Shown here: positions 9,781 to 16,222 of the stretch, in pieces
Numbering within the stretch: the stretch's first letter is position 1
Layout: each line of letters begins with the position of its first letter
Assembly: GCF_000485595.1 (NCBI RefSeq)
Contig: NW_014577555.1
Span: forward strand, 200,744 to 221,011
Direction: 5' to 3'
Source: Priapulus caudatus
Lineage: Eukaryota; Priapulida; Priapulimorpha; Priapulimorphida; Priapulidae
Length of the DNA: 20,268 bases
The notes under the pieces: model-generated
What the model was told of the DNA's origin: nothing
Database searches by the model: none
Seen by the model: the letters and a program-made list of their open reading frames with translations, nothing else
Program-made: the position numbers and the translations under genes

Positions 9781-10211
9781 TCTTCGCATGCCGTTTCTGA
9801 TCTCCGTAAGAGTTATTCAATCAGAAATGCTGCCATCCTACTCAATCATTAACAGCGTATTATAAACTCAATGTGTTATTAACGAAACACATAGATAGAC
9901 GCGGTGGAGATCGAATGCCCCCAAATTCCATCTAGCACTGTATGCATGCGTGCACGGTGCGTGCGTGAACGCGTGTCGCGGAAGCACTTTAGTAATTTAG
10001 TTGAATATAATTGCGTATAAAATTGCGTTTGTATGCGAAGAAAACGCTCGGAATATATAATGGCTTGCTTCTTAGCAAGTTTGAATTTGTGAGCTATGTG
10101 AATTAACTAAAAATATCTCTCGAGTATGGTGATCAGCTATTACGGTAATAGTATGATGCTAGTGGAGGGATCTACTTTTTATTTGAGTTCGTGCGTGCTC
10201 ATATATCTAGT
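9781..10211. other. unassigned AT-rich sequence
   Basis: AT-rich DNA with a small GTGCGTG-rich piece near 9940-9975. Nothing else is recognisable. Confidence 0.4.
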
Positions 10212-10306
10212 AACTGTGTGCGTGCGTGCATGTGCGTGCGCGCAGGCGTGCGTACGTACATACGTGCGTGCATATAATAATTATGTGCGTGTGTGTGTAC
10301 GTAAGT
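10212..10306. repeat. GTGC/GTAC/GT microsatellite
   Basis: GTGCGTGC, GTACGTACATACGTGC and GTGTGTGT blocks. It is a short interrupted tract of the same family as 8386-8687. Confidence 0.88.
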
Positions 10307-10550
10307 GGTAATGGTAGTGGTGGGGTGTGCGTGCGTATGCGGTTATGTGCGCGCATAGAAAGCCTCTATTATATTAAACATAATGAGTTCGCGCCCGAAG
10401 TATGTCTAGCCCTTGTTCACGTATCTTCCGTGAAAATAATTTTAACCTTTCTTTAATCTTTCCAAAAAATATTGATACGCTGTGCGTACTTGCAAATCGA
10501 ATAATAGCATAAAGGAAACGCGCAGCAGGGCGAGCTTAACTTAAATATCA

Positions 10551-10627
10551 TGAATAATATCAAAAGCGCATTAAGAAGCGTATTAAAAGCGTATCTCCTT
10601 CTTAATACGCTCGATAATATCATATGA
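10551..10627. mobile_element. MITE-like long hairpin
   Basis: AGCGCATTAAGAAG (10565-10578) is mirrored by CTTCTTAATACGCT (10598-10611) with one mismatch and a 19-nt loop. The flanks extend the symmetry weakly (ATGAATAATATCA against TGATATTATC-type bases). The small size, AT-rich flanks and imperfect long stem fit a miniature inverted-repeat element. Terminal duplication could not be established. Confidence 0.45.
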
Positions 10628-10797
10628 TAACACCTTTATAATAAAGTAATATAAAAACACATGTTGTAGTTAGTAATCTAGCACGCATCTATTGTATTCC
10701 GTTTCTTATTGTCCGCATTTCAAATTAACGTGTGAATGCAGCTCAGGTATAAATTCTGAAGATGTACGTGTGTAATGACGTAGATGTCGAATTATTA

Positions 10798-11030
10798 CCT
10801 CCGCCAGGGGCTTGGCGGGGGTTATGTTTTCACCGGCGTGTGTTTGAGTGTTGGTTTGTGTGTTTGTGGGTTTGTGGGTTTGTTAACATGCACGTTTCAG
10901 TTCACTTCCGCTAGGTGCGCTGGCTGTAGACTTACAAACACGCAACCACAGGCTAAGGGGCAACCACAGTCCTTCCCCACCTGCACGCTCGCACTAATAC
11001 GGATCCAATTAATTATTTAAATAATTAATT
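10798..11030. mobile_element. dispersed repeat with CCTCCGCC stem and AT palindrome
   Basis: CCTCCGCCA (10798-10806) pairs with TGGCGGGGG (10813-10821) with one mismatch. GTTATGTTTTCACCGGCG and then GTTTG/GTTTGTGGG reiterations follow. I recognise this head as a dispersed repeat seen in many invertebrate genomes (from memory, not searched). The segment runs to a perfect 24-bp palindrome of A and T at 11007-11030, whose arms are AATTAATTATTT and its complement. The element type is unknown. Confidence 0.45.
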
Positions 11031-11031
11031 A

Positions 11032-11073
11032 ATGAATTATTTTTTCCACTTAATTAATTAATTAATAAAAAAT
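11032..11073. repeat. TTAA/ATTA-rich low-complexity tract
   Basis: TTAATTAATTAATTAAT repetition with a T-run and an A-run, adjoining the AT palindrome. Confidence 0.8.
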
Positions 11074-11162
11074 TTCACATTGAGAGAATTCAGCTGCCTT
11101 GGCGGTGGTCTGTGCTCTCCGAGTGCTCTAGTTTAACCTACTAGACAAAAAGCTACTGACAG

Positions 11163-11173
11163 TTCTTTTTCAG
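11163..11173 (+). promoter_or_regulatory. 3' splice acceptor
   Basis: TTCTTTTTCAG, ending at 11173, with the branch-point-like CTGAC ending at 11160. It sets the start of the CXC exon and leaves a split first codon. Confidence 0.55.
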
Positions 11174-11361
11174 GTTGCACCACCACGCTCTCAGTGCTGC
11201 AGCTCGTCAGGTGTAACTGTGAGAAATCAAAGTGTTCGCAAAGGTGTTCATGCAGAGGAAACAGTGTGGTCTCTACCGAACTTTGCAAATGTGGTGGGGA
11301 AGGCGACAGCTGTACGAACATTACACCACCAATGATTGGCGAAGATCTAGAAGATGATTGA
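11174..11361 (+). CDS. terminal exon of a CXC-type cysteine-rich protein (partial)
   Basis: The frame is preceded by CTACTGAC (branch-site-like) and a pyrimidine run ending in TTTTTCAG at 11173, a strong 3' splice signal, and ends with TGA at 11359-11361. The roughly 62 residues begin GCTTTLSVLQLVRCNC and continue KCSQRCSC, then ELCKCGGEGDSCTN and an acidic tail GEDLEDD. The order CxC-x4-C-x3-CxC-x6-(C)-x3-CxC is that of the CXC zinc-binding domain known from tesmin/TSO1 proteins, and the lead-in LQLVRCNC is typical of C-terminal CXC tails of multi-copy invertebrate proteins. The expected cysteine after CRGNSVV is serine (TCT at 11272-11274), a possible single-base loss. The upstream in-frame stop is at 11134-11136, so a preceding exon must lie to the left; I could not find it. 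The likely source is a transposon-associated or repetitive gene, possibly decayed. The family call is from pattern, not from a search. Confidence 0.6.
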
Positions 11362-12092
11362 AGCAATGACAACTAGTAACTCCTGATTCATACATGTAGC
11401 ATTGTCGTACCTTTAAAAAATATCAATCTTCAACTTATAAATTGAATTTTATATTAAATTACATCTTCTACATTATTTCTCTTAAGTATTTTGAAGGATG
11501 GTAAAGAGTGTTCCAATCATAAATACGTTGTTATTATTGGAATCCTTATATGCTAACTGAAAACATATGGTTATAGACACCAAAAACATCTTCCAATGTC
11601 CATTGGTACAAACGTATGGCATTTTACGTATAAAAAGCCTGAAATATGGTGGCCATCTTGGATTTTTGCTATTTTAGAGTATTTCGAATGCTTTAATTTT
11701 GTTTCCAATGAATCTTTAATCCTTTTATATGAGTTTAAATGAAATAGAATAAATATTGTATGACATTTGAATGAATAGTCATGGTTAATTGGCAATTATT
11801 AAAAAAAAAGATTTTCGGTGATGGCCATTTTGAAATTCAAAATGGAGGCACTAAATGTTAATGGAAAAACTGGCACCCATTTTTTTCTTAATCAGTGAAG
11901 TTTCTAGATGTGTTTAGACATGAGTGCCAAGAATCTACCCAAAAAAATGACAAATCTGGAAAATGTTACATAAGCCCATAGACTATAGTATAGAACTTAG
12001 CGACACAGGTCGTTTAACTTAAGCAGCATAACGTCATAGGTTATCTTAGTCAAAATAGTGCAAGGTAACATGAGCCGAAGTCGCACCGATCG
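11362..12092. other. downstream AT-rich region with polyA signal and near-palindrome
   Basis: If the CXC exon is transcribed, this is its 3' flank. AATAAA lies at 11748-11753, about 390 bp after the stop, and an A9 run at 11801-11809. Two GGCCAT-type words, GGTGGCCATCTTGGATTTT (about 11648-11666) and the near-palindrome CCATTTTGAA-A-TTCAAAATGG (11825-11845), resemble pieces of dispersed repeats, so the exon and this flank may be one repeat family. Confidence 0.4.
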
Positions 12093-12930
12093 ATGTTACG
12101 ACCCGGTCAGGGTGACGACTGCTACGAGTCTTATGACAAGCCGCGCACGCCGGACGCGTGGCTCGCGCGTGGCGCGCGCGTGACACAACAAAAGAAGAGA
12201 AAATATGCGACGACAGAAAGAGAAAGTAATCACCTACACAAGGCGACACTATGACATTTTAGTACCTATAGAAGGACATCACACCTTGATGTCGCATGCC
12301 GACTGATAAAGAACAAACAACGAACGCCGCCGGTAAATGTGAACTATGTGAACTATGAGCCTGCCGCGATTCCCAAGGACTTCTAGAAGCTTCTGCTGTT
12401 GTTCTCACGCTAGAGAAAGAAGTCTCTCACATTCAGTTGTTCATAAAATTCCGGAGAAGGACACAGGATTGCACCACCATCGTCAACAAGGCCTTGACCA
12501 CGCCCGGAGCATGCATTCCTCCAGTTGCATAAATACCGAACAGTTTCGACAAGAAGACAGACATAGTTCCACGGTGCTGACAGATCCCGACGCTGTCAGC
12601 ACCATTGCTCTCACCTGCTGCTCGCTGCTACCGTTGCCGCCGGATACCTCCGCTTGACCGAGGACCTGCCTGCGACCTGCAGGACTCCACGCTCGTAAAT
12701 ATGAACTGCATTTGTAAACCAGTCGCTTGTCTGTATGTGCCTGGTGTATAAGATATGTATTGTATGTATTGTATCGTATTTACTGGTTGGCCTGCGCAGC
12801 CACCTATGTATTGTATGCAATTGTCAATATGATGTTGTTTATTAAAGAATAAAGTAACCGTAGTAATTCTGTGGTTATAGCATTATACTTTCTGTGGCTT
12901 AAGCGCAATAGCACACGTATCTGTTGTACA
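12093..12930 (+). mobile_element. possible LTR-like or terminal-exon segment
   Basis: The segment can be bounded by TGTTACGACC at 12093 and GTTGTACA near 12930 (TG...CA type ends). Between them lie a heat-shock-element motif (12381-12393), a TCAGTT initiator-like word (12433-12438), TATA-like words CATAAAAT and CATAAATA, and ATTAAAGAATAAAG (12841-12854), which holds two polyadenylation words. That order (promoter, then polyA signal, within TG...CA) is LTR-like. No primer-binding site, gag or pol was recognised, no second LTR is present, and the plus-strand frame 12355-12657 is unrecognised. It could equally be the 3' end of a non-coding or unknown gene. Confidence 0.25.
12381..12393 (+). promoter_or_regulatory. 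canonical three-unit heat-shock element motif
   Basis: TTCTAGAAGCTTC contains TTC, GAA and TTC at exact 5-bp spacing, the HSF trimer binding pattern. It lies about 40-50 bp upstream of a TCAGTT initiator-like word. A chance match of this nine-base pattern in 20 kb is not rare. Confidence 0.4.
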
Positions 12931-13021
12931 ACGAACCTGGTCACACGCGATACGATCACACGTATCAATACGTAGCACACACGAGCTTTGTTATACGTGC
13001 AAGATTGATTATAAACGACGG

Positions 13022-13160
13022 CAGGGCCGGACTGGCGATCGGGAGCACCGGGAGTTTCCCCGGTGGCCTGCATGGCCTGCTAAGTGGCCTGCCCCCAATA
13101 TATATATATATATTAAATCTGCGGCCTGCAGGCCATTTCTATAAGGCCTGCAGGCCATAT
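13022..13160 (+). mobile_element. non-autonomous hAT-like element end with GGCCTGC repeats
   Basis: It begins CAGGGCCGGACTGGCGATCG (13022-13041), which I recognise as a common terminal motif of short dispersed DNA elements, followed by a hairpin CACCGGGA (13046-13053) with TCCCCGGTG (13057-13065). GGCCTGC then recurs five times around a TA microsatellite (about 13098-13112), including two perfect palindromes GGCCTGCAGGCC at 13123-13134 and 13145-13156. No matching right terminal repeat was found, so the right edge is approximate. Confidence 0.5.
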
Positions 13161-13170
13161 TGTTATAGGT

Positions 13171-13205
13171 GGGGGCGGAGTGACGTCACTTCCCCTTAGC
13201 AACCC
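13171..13205. promoter_or_regulatory. GC-box / CRE-ETS composite / RFX-like motif cluster
   Basis: GGGGGCGG (13171-13178) is a GC box. AGTGACGTCACT (13179-13190) is a 12-bp palindrome with a perfect CRE (TGACGTCA, 13181-13188). TGACGTCACTTCC (13181-13193) read on the minus strand is GGAAGTGACGTCA, the known ETS/CRE composite promoter motif. TTAGCAAC (13196-13203) is GTTGCTAA on the minus strand, an RFX/X-box half. Four promoter motifs within 35 bp suggest a real or captured core promoter. The direction and any target gene are unknown. Confidence 0.4.
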
Positions 13206-13253
13206 GTCCGATGACCCTAGTGCGATGAAAACAATAGCGCGAATCAGCTGTTG

Positions 13254-13275
13254 CGGTACGTACTCGGTACGTACT
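13254..13275. repeat. perfect 11-bp tandem duplication
   Basis: CGGTACGTACT occurs twice back to back (13254-13264 and 13265-13275). Confidence 0.9.
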
Positions 13276-13278
13276 ATA

Positions 13279-13335
13279 CAGGGCCCGCGGAACGGGGGTG
13301 GGGTAAGGGGACTCGAGCCCCCACACTTTTTTGAC
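13279..13335 (+). mobile_element. second DNA-element end (CAGGGCCCGCGG)
   Basis: CAGGGCCCGCGGAACGGGGG (13279-13298) leads to GGGGACTCGAGCCCCC and CACTTTTTTGACG. The run of G's, a short palindromic turn, C's, then CACTTTTTTGAC is a pattern I associate with dispersed DNA-transposon termini in invertebrates. It points the same way as the end at 13022, so the two are not the two ends of one element. Confidence 0.35.
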
Positions 13336-13377
13336 GCCACATAAAATTATATGAGAGCGAGAGAGAGAGTGAGGAGA

Positions 13378-13412
13378 GCACTGATTATTACGTCTCCCGT
13401 ATTAATTAGTGC
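13378..13412. repeat. imperfect hairpin
   Basis: GCACTGATTATTAC (13378-13391) and GTATTAATTAGTGC (13399-13412) match at 12 of 14 positions as an inverted repeat with a 7-nt loop. It follows a small GA tract (about 13352-13377). Confidence 0.6.
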
Positions 13413-13536
13413 TAGAGCTTCCGTGCTTCGCGCGAACCCACCCCCTGCGCGCGCTTCACGTGCCTGGCAACAATATCGTTTACACATATAGCCTATCAAT
13501 TAATTATTGCTAAGTATAATAGGGCGCGCGGCTGTA

Positions 13537-13568
13537 CAAAACGGCAAAACGGCAAAACGGCAAAACGG
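13537..13568. repeat. perfect CAAAACGG x4 tandem repeat
   Basis: Four exact copies of the 8-bp unit CAAAACGG, followed by CATGGG. Confidence 0.95.
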
Positions 13569-13720
13569 CATGGGTTAAATTAGATGCAACTTTTTTGCAG
13601 TTTTTTTCACTATTTAAAGAAAGAGTTTTGCTTTCGCCCTCATTCCAGCGGTGGTCACCCCCTACATATTTAATAACTAAAAAGGGCAGTTGTCGCCAAG
13701 TACATGCATGTATCCCCCGT

Positions 13721-14720
13721 GTTCTCCCCAAGATGTGTAAGTATACGAAGTTTGGTCGCGCTAGGTCAATTAGGGGCCGAGTTATAGAGCGGAAGGGAAA
13801 TATGATAAAGGTTAAGGTCAAAGTCAATGTCAAATAAAGGTTGCAGTGACCTGGTTTGGGTACGCGACACACGTGACCTCCCCAAGATACCAAGTGCAAG
13901 TATACCAAGTTTGGTCGTGCTAGGTCAATTAGGGGCCAAGTTATAGAGTGGAAAGGAAATATGATGAAGGTCAAGGTCAAATAAAAGCCGCAGTGACCTG
14001 GTTTTGGTACGCGACACACATTCTCCCCAAGATGTGTAAGTATACGAAGTTTGGTAGCGCTAGGTCAATTAGGGGCCGAGTTATAGAGCAGAAGGGAAAT
14101 ATGATCAAGGTCAAAGTAAAGGTCAAATAAAGGTCGTAGTGACCTGGTTTTTGTACGCGACACACCTTCTCCCCAAGATGTGTAAGTATACCAAGTTTGG
14201 TAGTGCTAGGTCAATTAAAGGCCGAGTTATAGAGCGGAAGGAAAATATGATCAAGGTCAAGGTAAAGGTCAAATAAACGTCGTAGTGACCTGGTTTTGGT
14301 AGCGCTAGGTCAATTAGGGGCCAAGTTATAGAGCGGAAGAAAAATATGATCAAGGTCAAGGTCAAGGTCAAATAAAGATCGCAGTGACCTGGTTTTGGTA
14401 CACTGCTCACCTTCTCCCTAAGATGTGTAAGTATACCAAGTTTGGTAGCGCTAGGTCAATTAGGGGCCGAGTTCGAGAGCGGAAAGGAAATATGATTAAG
14501 GTCAAGGTAAAGGTTATACCAAGTTTGGTAGCGCTAGGTCAATTAGGGGGCGAGTTAGAGAGCGGAAGGGAAATATGATCAAGGTCAAGGGAAAGGTCAA
14601 ATAAAGATCGCAGTGACCTGGTTACGGTACGCTGCTCACCTTCTCCCCAAGATGTGTAAGTATACCAAGTTTGGTAGCGCTAGGTCAATTAAGGGTCAAG
14701 TTATAGAGCAGAAGGGAAAT
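13721..14720. repeat. tandem array, unit about 147 bp, with AGGTCA-type sites
   Basis: Units starting TTCTCCCCAAGATG recur near 13721, 13876, 14021, 14168, 14411 and 14641, with two internally shortened copies near 14294 and 14516. Each full unit reads, in order: GTGTAAGTATACCAAG, TTTGGTAGCGCTAGGTCAATTA, a GGGGCCGAGTTATAGAG part, GGAAATATGATCAAGGTCAA, then a TGACCTGGTTTTGGTACGCG end. The shortened copies are joined within the TTTGGTAGCGC word, suggesting unequal exchange. The short lysine/valine-rich frames on plus and the isoleucine/leucine frames on minus are by-products. Confidence 0.93.
13812..14619 (+). promoter_or_regulatory. reiterated nuclear-receptor-type motifs inside the array
   Basis: The monomer motif of NR5A/ERR receptors, TCAAGGTCA, is found at 13971-13979, 14105-14113, 14251-14259, three overlapping copies at 14350-14370, and 14579-14587, with TTAAGGTCA variants at 13812-13820 and 14495-14503. 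Each full unit also holds an inverted pair with 3-bp spacing like AGGTCG-TAG-TGACCT (14131-14145; variants at 13838, 13985, 14277, 14376 and 14605), one or more bases from the palindromic AGGTCAnnnTGACCT element. Binding is inference. Confidence 0.5.
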
Positions 14721-14728
14721 TCTCTGCG

Positions 14729-14737
14729 GCGGACCGA

Positions 14738-14775
<38 letters not shown>

Positions 14776-14785
14776 AGCGGCGGCT
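14729..14785. repeat. CGG trinucleotide repeat
   Basis: A nearly pure GGC/CGG run with single interruptions, abutting the truncated last unit of the 147-bp array at its right. Confidence 0.95.
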
Positions 14786-14939
14786 GGGGAGACATGAAAC
14801 CATAGTATCCTCGCCGACTTCGTCGCGGGGGATACAATTAATGCAACCTAAACAATGCCCCCCTCCTGTACATCAATCAATACCGCGCTGCAAGCTCAAG
14901 AATTGTTCTACTAAAAAGAGAATTGTCGTAGTATAGTCA

Positions 14940-15400
14940 GAATGAAGGCTGTACATGTACTTAAAAGTGCCTCAAATACCATCTTCTGCGACCTACATTT
15001 TCAAATATTTCTGGGGGAGGACCTCCATACCCCCGCCTGTTTCTCACCAACCTCCTTAAAATCCTGAATCGGCCACTGTGAAGCGTAACAAATTGAGCAC
15101 CCCCACTTCAAAAATCGTTCTGCGGCGCCTGCTATAATATACCCCGAACGTAGTTTGCGTACATCATACATGCAGTTGTTGGCTCATTAGTTTGTGATTC
15201 ACATGTACTAAAATTCACCAGAATGCATGGAAATCTTTGTAAAAAATCTTTGCAATAAATCTTTGTAACCAAAGTTTTCCTGGTGCAGGAGTCCCGGTAC
15301 CCCCAGACCCCCCGCTTAAAAAGTGGCTTGACTGGGGCTATATTTCCCGGCCTGAATGATTTTCCCAGTCTGACCCTGAACGAGCTTTTCATATTCATAT
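14940..15400 (-). mobile_element. hAT-like transposon remnants, two nested ends
   Basis: On the minus strand, CAGTGGCCGATTCAGGATTT (from 15078 leftward) resembles the hAT terminal motif CAGTGGCGGATCCAGG and is followed inward by GGCGGGGGTATGGAGG. About 50 bp to its right another minus-strand start, CAGGCGCCGCAGAACG (from about 15131), continues ATTTTTGAAGTGGGGGTGC, also typical of such ends. Further right (15285-15350) come GTACCCCCAGACCCCCCGC and AAAAAGTGGC, the same style. No transposase frame remains. Identification is by remembered motif. Confidence 0.4.
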
Positions 15401-15514
15401 TTTCATATATTGAGGCCCGATAAGCCTCGCCGACTTAAGTATGACGTCGAACGTGGCAAAATGCGGCGCAGCAAGTTGATCAGGTGTTAGTGCGCTCCTT
15501 CGATATTTGAGTTC

Positions 15515-15682
15515 GTATGTATGTATGTGTGTATGTGTGTATGTGATGCTGTGTGTGTGTGTGTGTGTGTGTGTTGTGGTGTGTGTGTGTGTGTGTGTGT
15601 GTGTGTTGTGTGTGTGTGTGTGGTGAGTGAGTGTGTGTGTGTGTGCGTGCGTGCTGTGCGTGCGTGCGTGCGTGCGTGCGTT

Positions 15683-15735
<53 letters not shown>

Positions 15736-15740
15736 ATGTA
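15515..15740. repeat. compound GT microsatellite with TATG ends
   Basis: It starts with TATGTATGTGTG and passes through long (GT)n blocks and a GTGCGTGCGTGC block (about 15643-15680). More (GT)n follows and it ends in (TATG)n at 15717-15740. The flanking tetranucleotide tracts are symmetric around the GT core. Confidence 0.96.
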
Positions 15741-16178
15741 GTCTTCCCTATAGGCGCGCCAAACCGCCAAGCGATCTGGATGCAATTTTCACAGGGCCCA
15801 TCTCTTATACCCGGGGAGTGTTCCTAGATGAAAAAAAACCTGTCAAACCGTCAAACTCACCGAAAAATACCGTGAAAAACCGTCAATTCGTGAATCTTCA
15901 CACAATGTCGCACTGACTGTACAGTGCTGCCACACAGAGAAAAAATCGATTCCCTCACTCATCCGGCTGCTGTATTGTGAAACCGAAACCAATACTAAAA
16001 CACACCACAACCAGCACCAGTTTCACCAGTTCAAGGTACTACTCACTCAGCTCAGAGGTTCAGTTCAGATGCTACGATCTTCAGAATGCATTGTACCATT
16101 CGAAAGCTATGCAGTTTCTGATTCAGTAGAAAAATTTCTTCATTTCAATGTGCATGGTTGCGTGTCTCTATCTATACT
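15741..16178. other. unassigned sequence
   Basis: Complex DNA; ACCGTCAA/ACCGTGAAAAACC-type words recur around 15838-15890. No gene, RNA or transposon end is recognised. Confidence 0.4.
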
Positions 16179-16180
16179 AT

Positions 16181-16222
16181 GAGCAGCTAATAATGACAAA
16201 TTTCTCATTATTAGCTCCTGAT
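16181..16222. repeat. hairpin with AGCTAATAATGA arms
   Basis: GAGCAGCTAATAATGA (16181-16196) and TCATTATTAGCTCCTGAT (16205-16222) pair over 15 bp with one mismatch around an 8-nt loop. It is a second member of the AGCTAATAATA family. Confidence 0.7.

Noticed and set aside
12355-12657. Plus-strand frame of 100 codons
   Set aside because: Its composition follows the underlying LTR-like sequence, and it overlaps the HSE and initiator-like words; no gag or other domain is seen.
13224-13343. Short ORF downstream of the CRE/ETS cluster with a GTAAGG donor-like word
   Set aside because: About 40 codons running into a DNA-element end, with no transcript-level support.
13721-14720. CRISPR array
   Set aside because: The 147-bp units are contiguous and diverge along their length; there are no short identical repeats with unique spacers.
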